DNA from: Plasmodium coatneyi | Taxonomy: Eukaryota > Apicomplexa > Aconoidasida > Haemosporida > Plasmodiidae | Length of the DNA: 64,000 nt | Reading direction: 5' to 3' | Assembly: GCF_001680005.1 (NCBI RefSeq) | Contig: NC_033567.1 | Span: 496,001 to 560,000 of the forward strand | In this document: one piece after another, positions 12,145 through 22,100 of the stretch | Numbering within the stretch: position 1 is the first letter of the stretch | Layout of the letters: each line of letters starts with the position of its first letter | The notes under the pieces: model-generated | The model's database searches: none | The model's input: only the letters and a program-made list of their open reading frames with translations | What the model was told of the DNA's origin: nothing | Program-made: the position numbers and the translations under genes

Positions 12145-12717
12145 GTCCTAGTGCACGCAACCCCATGGGGAAGTAGTACTAGTACGGCGCCCACCGGTTT
12201 TGACTCCTCAGATTCAAGCAGTACAGATAGTGAAGGAACCTTAATAAGCTCAACCGGTACAAAAACAACGTTGCAAAGTCCATTTTCTCATAGAGGTTAT
12301 AAAGACGACCCCATTAAAATTACTCTGCCATATGAAGGACCACATAATGGAACAAATTCAAAGAGAACTGATTATAATGTACCATATAAAACATCCAAGA
12401 ATAAAAATACCACCTTGCGAGACAAATGTCGAAGGTTGTATAACAAATGTAAATATGGGAAATTTAAACATAGAACCTTACTACTACTTATATTGGGAAT
12501 TTTAGCTTCCTTCTTATTAATTCTCCATTATGGGAACTTCCTGTATGAATTCCCTAAGGACCAGGTCCAAAACGGAGTTTCCTCGCTCCCCATAATAGGA
12601 CCCTCAGCACTTACAATAATAGGACCCCTTATTTTAGTCGTATTAGTAGCATTTTATTATTATCGATCTCGAAAAAAATATATCCAACGATCCAAATACA
12701 AAAGACACAAACTATAA
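12145..12717 (+). CDS. Lineage-specific two-TM (probably exported) protein; first exon not found
   Basis: An exon follows a T-run and TTAG at 12141-12144 and reads VLVHATPWGSS to a TAA at 12715-12717 (190 residues). It has a Ser/Thr/Asp-rich N-terminus with SSSTDSEGT and FSHRGYKD, then the conserved block DKCRRLYNKCKYGKFKHRT, a TM (LLLLILGILASFLLIL), a short loop, a second TM (TIIGPLILVVLVAFYYY) and a basic tail. It is clearly paralogous to the gene at 18.1-19.3 kb, which has a separate signal-peptide exon. No such exon is visible upstream here, so this copy may be 5' truncated or use a distant exon 1. The family was not recognised by name. No canonical PEXEL (RxLxE/Q/D) is seen. Surface or export role is inferred from location and layout. 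Confidence 0.6.
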   Translation, partial: VLVHATPWGSSTSTAPTGFDSSDSSSTDSEGTLISSTGTKTTLQSPFSHRGYKDDPIKITLPYEGPHNGTNSKRTDYNVPYKTSKNKNTTLRDKCRRLYNKCKYGKFKHRTLLLLILGILASFLLILHYGNFLYEFPKDQVQNGVSSLPIIGPSALTIIGPLILVVLVAFYYYRSRKKYIQRSKYKRHKL

Positions 12718-12850
12718 GTTATAAGTCGTAAGTTGTAAAATGTGGAAATTATAAGTTATAAGTTGTAAATCCAACTTATAAGTTGTACAAGGATTGTTGT
12801 AGTAGTTGTATTGTTGTTCCTGTGTACAAGGGTTGTTGTACAAGTTGTAA
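12718..12850. repeat. Degenerate ATAAGTTGTAA tandem repeat
   Basis: Directly after the stop codon the sequence repeats ATAAGTTGTAA-like units, including AAGTTATAAGTCGTAAGTTG and later TTGTTGTAGTAGTTGTA. It sits between two convergent genes. Confidence 0.7.
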
Positions 12851-13092
12851 AATGTGGCATTCTTCCCCTTATTTTTTTACTTTTTTCCTTAATAAGAAGA
12901 ACTTTTACTTTAAATAATATATGTTATTTTAAAAATGAAGAAGAAGAATATAAAGTGGAAGGAAAGTGGATGTTTCACACACAACGTGATGTGCATGTTC
13001 TGTTGTGTTCGTTACATACTTTGATAAGCTATATTATTTCTATATTCGTTGACTCCTGCCCATGTGGCTATTTCCCTACTTTATCTTCCTCT

Positions 13093-14407
13093 TCACCTGG
13101 TGGAATGGACAGTAGTAGCAGTAGTGGTGTATAGAATAGAATATTCGGATGAATTAGTTGAATCATATTCCGTTGTTGAGGTGACATCGTCATCGTCGTC
13201 ATCATCGAACTCATTAAATCCTCTCCTAAGGGACCTTTCTCTTCTGTTGCTCCTTCTTCCATTTCCAGAGTAGTTATGCTTCCTCAAGAAGAAAGGTTTA
13301 TACTTGTAAAAAAGGAGAGCAGCAATTGTTGGTAATCCTATTGCAGCTAATGCAGAAGGAACTGCAATGGTGACGTTGCTGGTACCTTCTTCCCCTTCTT
13401 TTCTGTGACTACCACAACCATCGTTCCCTCCTTTTCCTTCTCCACCAGAGACACCATCTGCTAAATCAGCATCCGAAAAGGAACCACTACTACCAGCTTG
13501 ATTTGGATTGGGATTTGGTTTAGGTTTTGGTGGTGCGAAACAGGGAAGGAGATTGTCCAAATTTGCTCCGTCCTGCTCCTCGTCGCCTGACATAGGATCT
13601 GTTGTGGACACAGTGGCACATGTTAGTTGTGATGGTGGTGGGATTTTTCCACCATTATCCTTGATCTATCGTACAATTTTATCATAGTATTTATGGCCGC
13701 TATTTGGATTACCTGCTTTCACCGGTCCATAAGCTGTGTTAGCTGCTGCTAGGTATGTTTTATATGCTTCAGTACATTGAGTCTCGCAGGACACTTTAGA
13801 ACCTTTTAGTGCATTTTTTATTGTTTTGTAGTCATGATAATAATCAAATACGGTTTTTGCTCTCTTGAAATTAGGGCAGCCAAGAGTGCTGTTAATAGGT
13901 TGGTAACTACAATGATGGTTTCCGGAGCTTCCCAATGTAGTGTAGATTGCCTGCATAATACTGAGAACTGTAGTAATATTCTGTACTTTTCCACATAATA
14001 GATCTCCTAACCAGAAATAGAAAAAGTCACAAACTACTTTACATGAGTGACTTGTTGTATCCACTTTAGATATGGAGCACCAAGAATTCGCAATTTTTTC
14101 GGGACATCCTTGAACTTTCGTTCCATCCATTAAAATACGTACCAGTATATCCTCTATTCCTTGTTTCCATGTACTGATTTCCGTACATGTATGTTTGTCA
14201 TTTTTTTCGAAATGTGAGTACATTCTTTTGGAAGGTAATCTATTTACAGGATCGTCCTCTTCCTTCTATAAGTGGGAACAGTAGATTATGTATTCTAATA
14301 TGACCATATGTTACTTCATTATATTACATACAAAGTATAATATGAAGATCATATATACGTATCTATTTTGAGCAGAAGGAATAATAAACTCTTACCTGAT
14401 TCACCAT
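13093..14407 (-). pseudogene. KIR gene with CD99-like segment, interrupted by an in-frame TAG
   Basis: Exon 1 is 14407-14396 (MVNQ, donor GTAAGA). Exon 2 begins at 14265 and the same frame runs to the stop at 13093, apart from a TAG at 13666-13668 (codon about 204). The PIR ectodomain opens RLPSKRMYSHFEK and shows FFYFWLGDLLCG and VFDYYHDYKTIKN. After the TAG the frame encodes a Pro/Asn stretch, a segment nearly identical to host CD99 (codons about 249-297), a TM (IAVPSALAAIGLPTIAALLF) and a tail. The tail follows the TM directly as FYK-YKPFF, exactly where the other pir genes here have an intron. As written it would make a soluble truncated PIR domain lacking mimic and anchor. Pseudogene, allelic stop and sequence error are all possible; readthrough is less likely. 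Confidence 0.8.
13387..13533 (-). other. CD99-like molecular-mimicry segment
   Basis: About 49 codons reading PPKPKPNPNPN, then GSFSDADLADGVSGGEGKGG, then a GSHRKEGEE block. From my knowledge of human CD99 this follows its extracellular region almost residue for residue, with only a few changes. Published P. knowlesi genome analysis reported such CD99-like stretches in KIR proteins. The codons are A/T-ended as in parasite genes. Confidence 0.9.
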
Positions 14408-16317
14408 TTTTCTCCTTTATTTGTTTATATGTACATTTGTTGTGTATACGTGGAATGTGCATTTATGTAAGAAATTATTTATGCGTTTAGAATAGCGGCG
14501 TGTAGGTATAGAAAGTTTACACATTCTAGAATAATTATGCATGAATATATATGTAATATTTATTCTACTAAAATAGTACACATTCTTCAATTTCTTCAAA
14601 CAATGATAACATATTATATATATTCATCAAAATTATTATTTATATAAAGAAGGCAGCAATATAGGAACAAATGAACTATAATACCAAAATTAGGGAAGGG
14701 AGCAGAAGAGGTACATTTTTCAAGCGTACACATTATATTATTATATTATACGGTGATTACTTTGAACCTTATTTCATTATTTATACGATCCAGCTATTAC
14801 GTATGTAGAGGAGCGGAATTGTTATTCTCAAGGAGTTCGCCATGTAATATTACTTTATATTTTTTACTGTTATTTGAGAAGTGTTTATTAAAAAAATTGC
14901 TCACATGCATGTACAATACAGTGTACTTTGTATATATACAGAGAGCATTTTTTCACACTTCCCTTCAGAAATGTGTTCCATGGTTTATGTGCGTGTACAT
15001 TGCTTCTTTGTACATATGTAATGTGAATTTTTATGTTAGAATGGTTGTGTTATGTGTTGTTCCTCCCTTCTGATATATGTAGATATATTCACTTCTCTGT
15101 ACGTTTATGTGGAATGTGGAATTTTATATGTTATAAAAGGGTTGTGTTAAGGATTGTTTTAAAGGTTGTTTTAAAGGTTGTGTTAAAATGTTGTGTTAAA
15201 AGGTTGTGTTAAAAGGTTGTGTTAAAAGGTTGTGTTAAAAGGTTGTGGTGTGTTTCTGCTTCTCCTATGTATTTAGAATAAGGGTCATTGTGTATATAAG
15301 TGTACGTACGTGTAAGGAAATTTGTGCCTGCTCCCCTTTCCATGATTATGAATATACATCAACTTTTTAACTTCTTAGAACATTGTGAATTCTTCAATCC
15401 CTGAACAGTGATAGCACACTATACACATATGTGCATCAAAATGATTATATGTACATATAATTAAGGCAGGAATACTAACACATGTTTCACAGTAACAAAA
15501 TAAAATATAATGTAAGGGGAATAATTTAAATTACTCATATCCTCCCTTATCCATGCACTACATTATTCGATTGATGGTGAGCTCCCCCGTCGTACTATAT
15601 TATTATTATTCACTCTATTATGTTATTATATATATGCGAACGGAGCGTAATTTTCTTCTTTTTATGTAGAAAAATTTAAGCATGCGCACATTCATTTATA
15701 ATTTTTTATTCATTAAAGGGATTATTAAGGATTCTTAATGCGTATATTGTATAGTTCGTATTTAGAGATCCCCTTCTTCCTCTTTTTCTTATATGTGTAC
15801 ATTCATAAATATATACAGGGAAGAATGTGCTCACAATACAAATAGAGAAAAGAAGTAATACATAATGCAAAGAAAGACACATGCTCACATTTTGTTTAGA
15901 AGAGGGTGAAAATTCTGTTTCTGTTTTTGCACAAACATTCCTCGTAGTACTAGTAGTTCATTCTGAAACAACTCTTTCCTCTTCCATAAGATCACTCTCT
16001 TATAAAAACTTCGACCCACATCCCCTTTCTTTCCTTTTTTTCCTATAATTACACTATAAATATTTTAAACAGAAAAATATATTATACAATTTGAGTTTCC
16101 TTTCCCTTCTATTTCTCTTAATCTATGCTATATTCAACAAATAACAATATCACACCTCACTCTCCTTTCTTCCTTCCGATGGTTATATTACTCATAGTTT
16201 ATTTATAAATATAGTCTATATTATATTAACTGAACTACCCCCCGTCCTTCTATAATCATATTACACTTTTAATATTAGTGCACATTTTTTCTTCCCCCTC
16301 CCTAGCTCCTGTTTCAC
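14408..16317. other. Non-coding region upstream of the CD99-like KIR
   Basis: About 1.9 kb of A/T-rich DNA with no supported exon. It contains a minisatellite (annotated separately) and several short open frames without signals. It ends at the telomere-like array. Confidence 0.55.
15134..15248 (+). repeat. 13-bp minisatellite, unit GGTTGTGTTAAAA
   Basis: About eight to nine tandem units. The first are degenerate (GGTTGTTTTAAA) and the last five nearly identical, ending GGTTGTGGTGTG. Confidence 0.85.
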
Positions 16318-16324
16318 AGAATTA

Positions 16325-17245
16325 AGGGGCCTAGGCTTCAGGGTTGAGGGTTGAGGGTTCATGGTTTAGGGATCAGGGTACAGGGCCTAGACCTCAGGGC
16401 ATGAGCTTGAGGGTTCAAGATTTAGGGCTCACTGTTCAAGTTTCAGAGTTTAGGATTTAGGGATGAGGGTTCAGAGTTTAGGATTTACGATTCAGGGTTT
16501 AGCGTTCACGTTTACGTTTTAGGGTTCACGGTTTAGGTTTTAGGATTCAGGATTTAGATTTAACTTTTTAGGGTTTATGGTTTAGTGTTCAGGGATTAGG
16601 GTTCAGAGCTTAGGGTTTAGGGTTTGGGCTTCAGGGATTAGGGTTCGGGCTTCAGGGATTAGGGTTCAGGGCTTAGGATTTAGGGTTCAGGCTTCCGGGT
16701 TCAGGGTTCAGGGTCCAGGGTTCAGGGTTTAGAGTTTAGGGTTGTGGGTTTAGGTTTATGTTGAGGCTGTTTAGGATTTAGGGTTCAACGTTTAGTATTC
16801 TGGCCGTTGGATTTAGGCTTTGGGGATTAGTTTTTAGGTTTCAGATTTTTGGATTCAGGGTTTACGCTTCAGTGTTCAGAGTTTAAGTTTTAGAGTTAAG
16901 GGATTAGGGTTTAGGCTTTAGCTGTTCAAGGTTTGGGGTTCAGGGTTTAGGGTTCAGGATTTAAGATTCAGAATACACGGTTTAGGTTTTAAGGTTGATG
17001 GTTTAAGGTGCCGGGATTTAGGTGTTCGTTTTTTAGGGTTTAGGGTTTAGGGTGGAAGACTTTGTTCGTAAGGAATGTGTTCCTAAGGAACAGGTTCCAA
17101 TTTCACATTTCAGGTTTAGGTTGATGTCCTCAGGAAAAATTTTCCTATGGAACAGGTTCCATGTTAAGATTCCGGGTTTAGGGAAGAAGACTTTATCCCT
17201 GAGGAAGAGGTTCCAAGTGCAGATTCCGGGTTTAGGGTGTAGTAA
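16325..17245 (+). repeat. Interstitial telomere-like array (degenerate GGGTTYA)
   Basis: Over 900 bases made of AGGGTTCAGGG / GGGTTTAGGG variants with insertions, the GGGTTYA telomere unit of Plasmodium in degenerate form. It is internal, flanked by genes on both sides, so it is not a chromosome end. Interstitial copies of this motif are a known feature of P. knowlesi chromosomes, associated with variant-gene islands. Confidence 0.92.
17053..17240 (+). repeat. Three imperfect copies of a roughly 60-bp unit at the array's end
   Basis: Units contain AAGGAACAGGTTCCA, ATGGAACAGGTTCCA and AGGAAGAGGTTCCA, each followed by a CAnATTyCrGGTTTAGG telomere-like segment. Spacing is about 60 bases. Confidence 0.65.
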
Positions 17246-17249
17246 ATAT

Positions 17250-18141
17250 TTTTTTTTTTTTTTTTTTTTTTTTTATTTTTGTGTATAAAATTGTTTACGT
17301 GTTCATGTGTAATGAATATAAGGGAAAAAAATTTTTTTTGCCTTATTCTTATTTTTGTTTACAACTTTTTTACTTACGATTCGAAGTATTCATTCATTTT
17401 GTTATAAATTTTTATGCCTAAAATTTTTATTTTAATTTTTTTTTTTCGAGCATAAATATTTTTTTGAGTAGGTCAACACCTTCCTTTTTTTTTTGTTGCT
17501 GTTTTCGGGCTCGTTTTTGGGAGTATTCTTTCCTTATGTGCTCATTTAATGATACAAATGTAGGAAAGAAAAGAAAAAAAGGAATGAGATAAAGAGGCGG
17601 GAAAAAAAGGAAAATTCCACCCTCCTCTAATGCGAAAAGCAATCTAATATATTCTTTTCCTAAAATGCTCTTCTTCTTTCTCCATTATATCCAAAATAAA
17701 AGAACTAATCTTGAGCACAAACATGCGGAAACATATATAATTTTAATGCTTAAAGCATGCTATTTTGTATTCATTGCATCATTTAGAACTGTTGTATAAT
17801 TGGAAACGAATGAGAAATTTTTTTTTTTTTCTAATTATGATTATTTTTTTTCTCTCTCTATATATTTTTTTGTACGTTGTAATATATTCCTTTTTATTTT
17901 AAAATATATATATATACACTTATAAATAACGATTCAATCATATGCGCACGCAAACCAAGTCATACGCATTTAACATTAAAAAAAAAAAAATAAAGGAAGA
18001 AAGAAAAAAATACACATTTACTTTTTAAACTTTCTTAATTTAAAAAAAAAAAGAAAAAAAAATCTACACTTTTACTTTCTAAACTTATCCTTCATTTTAA
18101 AGGAATAAAAATTAAAAAAAAAAAAAAAAAAAATCACCACA
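17250..18141. other. A/T-rich spacer containing a duplicated block (copy 1)
   Basis: Begins with a T-run at 17250-17273. About 17280-17650 resembles 19345-19700: GTTTACRTGTTCATGTGTA near the start, TTTTTTTTTCG then a basic-rich minus-strand frame, and GAGTATTCTTTCCTT later. From 17820 to the next start it is poly(A)/poly(T) and promoter-like. No gene is called. Confidence 0.5.
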
Positions 18142-19274
18142 ATGATGTTCTCCGCAAGATACGTCCTTTTTATCTTAATACTTTGCTGTTGGGCACAACA
18201 TAACCATCACCATGTATGATAATAATTATTACACCTATAAAAAAATTTGCGCACACATTTATTATAATTAACTACTATTCTTTTTATTAAAAATAGAAAA
18301 AAGAAAAAAACATATTTTTTCCCTTCTTTCGCCCTATCATCTTTCTTCTTTTAGGTGAGTGCAAAGGGCAAATCAGATTCCTCAGATAGAAGCGATTCAA
18401 GCAGTACAAGTAGTGAAGGTTCATCAATAACAACTGTTCGAACTGGTACAAGAACACAATTACCAAATAAATTTTCTCATAGAAGTTATAAAGACCCCTT
18501 TAGGCACAGTGCTCTGAATGGAACATCTAAAAAATCCAAATCAGAATTCGATTCAAATTTTGATTCAAGAGTAGATTTGAGGAGTTTATCACATAGAAGG
18601 AAGAACCAAAATACTATTACATTAATCGACAAATGTCGAAGGTTGTATATCAAATGTAAATATGGGAAATATAAACATAGAACCATGCTATTACTTATAG
18701 TAGGCATTTTAGTTTGTTGTTCACTGATCCTGTGTTTTGCGATTACGAATTATGCACCAATCAGTCCAGAATCATCTGAAACCATAGGGGGTTCGATTAT
18801 AGGACCTGCAGTTCATACAATGAAGGAATCGATTAGTAAATCTTTCTTTTTTTCTTTTCTTTCTTTCTTCCTTTCTTGCTTTCTTTCTTTCCTTTATTTC
18901 ACTCTTTTTTCTGTTTCTTTTATTCTCCCTTTATTTCTTCATTCCTCCTTTTTACTTCACCTTCTTCCTCCCTTATACACTTTTCCTTCTTTACAACCTC
19001 TTTCCTTGCTTAAACCCTCCTTCCTTCCTTAGACCCTTCCTTTCCTTCCTTAGACCCTTCCTTTCCTTCCTTTCTTAGACCTTCCTCCCCTCCTTAGACC
19101 TCTTCCTTCCCTTTCTCCATACACCCCTTCCTTAGACATCCTTGCTTAGACACTCCTTCCTCCTTGCTAGACACAACTTCCTCCTCCTTAGACCATTCTT
19201 TCCTTCTTTTTTCTTTTTCTTTTTTCTTTTTCTTTTTTCTTTTTAAATGAGAAGGAAGTGCTCATTCCGAGTAA
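18142..19274 (+). CDS. Signal-peptide, TM-containing lineage-specific protein, paralogue of the 12.1-kb gene
   Basis: Exon 1 (18142-18213) encodes a signal peptide, MMFSARYVLFILILCCWAQ followed by HNHHH, and has donor GTATGA. Exon 2 starts at 18355 after CTTTTAG and reads VSAKGKSDSSDRSD, then SSTSSEGSS, FSHRSYKD and the conserved DKCRRLYIKCKYGKYKHRT block, then a TM (MLLLIVGILVCCSLILCF). After IIGPAVHTMKESI there is a donor-like GTAAAT at 18836, followed by 400 bases of CT-rich DNA. Reading straight on gives a Phe/Ser/Leu run with a stop at 19030-19032. Splicing to AG at 19250-19251 gives a short end KGSAHSE and a stop at 19274. I prefer the spliced form. Compared with its paralogue the second TM is missing. 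Secretion or export is inferred; the family was not recognised. Confidence 0.62.
18840..19248 (+). repeat. CT-rich tract
   Basis: Nearly pure pyrimidine, starting TTTCTTTC, then CCTTCCTTAGACC units repeated at 19016-19190, then TTTTTCTTTTTC units. It probably lies in an intron of the preceding gene. Confidence 0.8.
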
Positions 19275-19804
19275 TCTATATTTTAACTAGAATAAAGATT
19301 GCACAAAGTATGTACGTTGGGAGCATTTCCTTTTTTTTTTTTTTTTGTCTTGCATGAAGATGTTTACATGTTCATGTGTATTTAATATAAGTTCAAAGGG
19401 AAGAAGAAAATTTTTTTTTCCCACTTTATTTTGATTTGTTTGCTAAAATTTGTTTATTGAACATGTAATATGTTCATTAATTTTTTTTGTTATAGGCTTT
19501 GATCTTTGTGTAATTTTTTTTTTTTCGCTTTTTTTTTAAATAAAAGTATTTTTTCAAAAATGTGGGGACCTTTTTTCGCATGCGAGTTGAGAGTATTCTT
19601 TCCTTGATGCAGTTATTTAAACAAACAAATGGAAGGAAGGAAAAAAAAAAGAAAAAGAAAAAAATATCATTCCATTTTGTTTCTTTCCCATACACACACT
19701 CTAATTATAAACTTTGTGCGGACTTCGCGCGGTAGTCATGTATATTAAGTGGGAAGGAAAAAGGAAATATTACACATTCATTTAATGTTCAACATTCCAA
19801 AGTG
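19275..19804. other. Duplicated block (copy 2) and 3' flank of a PIR gene
   Basis: 19345-19700 matches 17280-17650 in order: GTTTACATGTTCATGTGTA, a T-run then CG, a basic frame on the minus strand, GAGTATTCTTTCCTT, and a GGAAGGAA-type purine run. The remainder has no gene signal. Confidence 0.5.
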
Positions 19805-21158
19805 TTACATTTTTTGATAACCTACCATCCCGCGACCCTGTGTATTATTATTTGCATTTGTTCTTGTTCTTGCCTTTCCTCCCCTGGTAGACGGTCTTGT
19901 ATATGTAGCAGCAGAGGAACGTAGTGTGGTGGAATCATCCGCTGCTGTGGATTCACCTATTGCTGAGTTATCTGTGGAATATTCTGTTAAGGTGTCTTCT
20001 ATGGACGAACCAAAGTTCTGTCCAATTGTTCTCCTTTTTCTGCTCTTTCCATTTCCAGAAGAGTGGTTACCAAACCAAGAAGACCATGGTTTATACTAAA
20101 AGAAAGGAAGGTTGTTAGGTTAGTGGTAGGATCGTTGTTAAAGGTGGAAAGAATGTTGTTAGGGGTGTGATGAAGGTTGTTAGGTGGGTGGTAGAAGTAC
20201 TATTACTTATATTATTTCCCTCTTTAATTGTAATATTTTACCTTATATAAAAGGTAAGGGGCACCAATTGTTGCTAAGGTGCCAAAAATGGAAGAGATAG
20301 ATGATATCGTTGTGGCGGAACGTACAGATTCGTTCAATGGATCCGTTTGGGACGTAGAAATAAGTGTTTCTGCATCCTCGGATTTACATTCCAGGGACTG
20401 TAACTTTTTATTACAATAATCTTCATATTTTTTATGGAACCAGGAACAATATCCATTAGTGGGACATTCTGCCTGAATAATAGTACATGCATCAGTAACA
20501 TTCTGCTTGTACCTCGACCACTTCTCCTGACAGGCGGACTCATCTTTCTGCAAATATTCTTGTATAGCATTATGGTTATAGGAGAAATCGAATATTATTT
20601 TCATTGGATCGAAAATATTCTTGTCAATAGGTCTACAAGTAATTTCAAATCCCTCCGTTCCATATGTTCCCTGTATATTATTGCAAATGGTTTGTAGGAT
20701 GCCCTTGAAACGGTTATCTATAGAACTCTTAGATAATTTGTCCCCTATCCAATAATATAAAAGATTCCACCGTTCATTATACAGTAGATTCTTCTTGTAT
20801 CTATACATTCCGGAAACGAAGCAGGAGGCACTTTTAATCTTGTTAACGTTAACTCCAGAATTGGAATGTCCACTTAGAGTGTCTCCTATAATTGCTCCGC
20901 AGCTGTTTACATATTCCTCTTTGCTCTCTTCAAATGGCCCATAGAAAAGTAATTGTGAAGGTAGATTATCCGGAAATGGAACCTACAAATATATAATTGT
21001 TCTCAAAGAAAGGAGGAAGAGGAGGAAGAGTGGAAAGGGATTGATGGAATATATATATATATTTCTATGTGTGCTTATTATATATGTGCACATATTATTC
21101 AAATGGCCTCCCCTTTTAAAATTAAGGAAGTAATCTTTCACATTACCTCAACTGCCAT
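19805..21158 (-). pseudogene. PIR-family gene with a one-base frameshift
   Basis: Exon 1 is 21158-21147 (MAVE, donor GTAATG). Exon 2 is 20983-20242. Exon 3 is 20095-19805. The start of exon 2 reads VPFPDNLPSQLLFYG, the usual PIR opening. A run of four C at 20938-20941 (GGGG on the coding strand) then shifts the frame and gives a TGA within three codons; three G would continue PFEESKEEYVNSCG in the PIR frame. The rest is intact: LLYYWIGDKLSK, IIFDFSYNHNAIQEY, TM IFGTLATIGAPYLLYK, donor GTAAAA, then the tail exon YKPWSSWFGNHSSG ending MVGYQKM. An ATG at 20943 is in the downstream frame but would drop exon 1. Either a recent pseudogene, an allelic break or a sequence error in a short homopolymer. 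Confidence 0.8.
20096..20241 (-). repeat. Last-intron repeats in the frameshifted PIR gene
   Basis: The intron before the tail exon carries GTTGTTAGG(T) repeats with GGTGG spacers, the reverse complement of the CCTAACAAC / CCACC motif that is expanded in the neighbouring PIR gene's corresponding intron. Confidence 0.7.
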
Positions 21159-21323
21159 TGTTTATATGTGTATATTTCTATATGTATATGTAATGAACTT
21201 CCTTCCTCCCTTCCTTTCTTTTCTTTTAAAAGGGAGGTTGTGTTGTATATTTTTCTTGTATATGTGCAATATATATATGTGGAATAACAAAAATAAAAGC
21301 AAAAAAAGGGGCAGAAAAAAAGA

Positions 21324-21354
<31 letters not shown>

Positions 21355-22069
21355 GGGAGGGGAAAAGGGAGTATACACCTCCTTTTTTTTTTTTACACAC
21401 AACGTTCCTTTTATTTAGGTACTCACTGTACTACTCTATTGTATTGTACGTGATTATTCATAATCGTCCTGGATATTGCAATATTATTCACCCTATTTGG
21501 TTATTAACTATATATAAGAATGCAGCGCTCTTCCTAAATGAGAATTTCAATATTTAATATTAATTTATGCTTCATTAGTGTTTGAAGAATGGTTATTTAA
21601 AAAATTGTAAATATGCATATTATATAATTCATATGCACATGTGCAGTAATACTCTTCTCCCCCCTTGCCTCAACATATGTGTAGATATGCACATATGTAA
21701 TAGGGCGTTTGAACTCATGAATTAAGTAGAAATATTAAATTAAAAGCAATTACTTGAGTGTTATTTGTGTGAAGAAAAGAAAAATGTTCACACATACATT
21801 CCTTATATAATAACAGACCTTTTTACACCATACACCCATTTATTTTATTCATAACTTCTCAGTAGTAATAAAAGTTCCTTTTCTCTTCTCTTTTTTATTT
21901 TCTTTTTCTTTTCTTCCTTTACTTCTTTTTAATCTTTTTTTCTTATAATTACGATACAAACAGCTCACTTATTTGGGTGGAATGTGCACTACATACTATT
22001 TTAGCTACCTCTTTTTTGGTGCACATTATATATTTTTTGCACATGCTAATGTGTACACCTGCCTTTCCT

Positions 22070-22100
<31 letters not shown>

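Noticed and set aside
16325..17245. A chromosome end (telomere)
   Set aside because: The array is degenerate and flanked on both sides by genes, so it is interstitial.
18836..19032. Phe/Ser/Leu-rich C-terminus of the 18.1-kb gene
   Set aside because: It is the translation of a CT-rich tract that starts with a donor-like GTAAAT; more likely intron.
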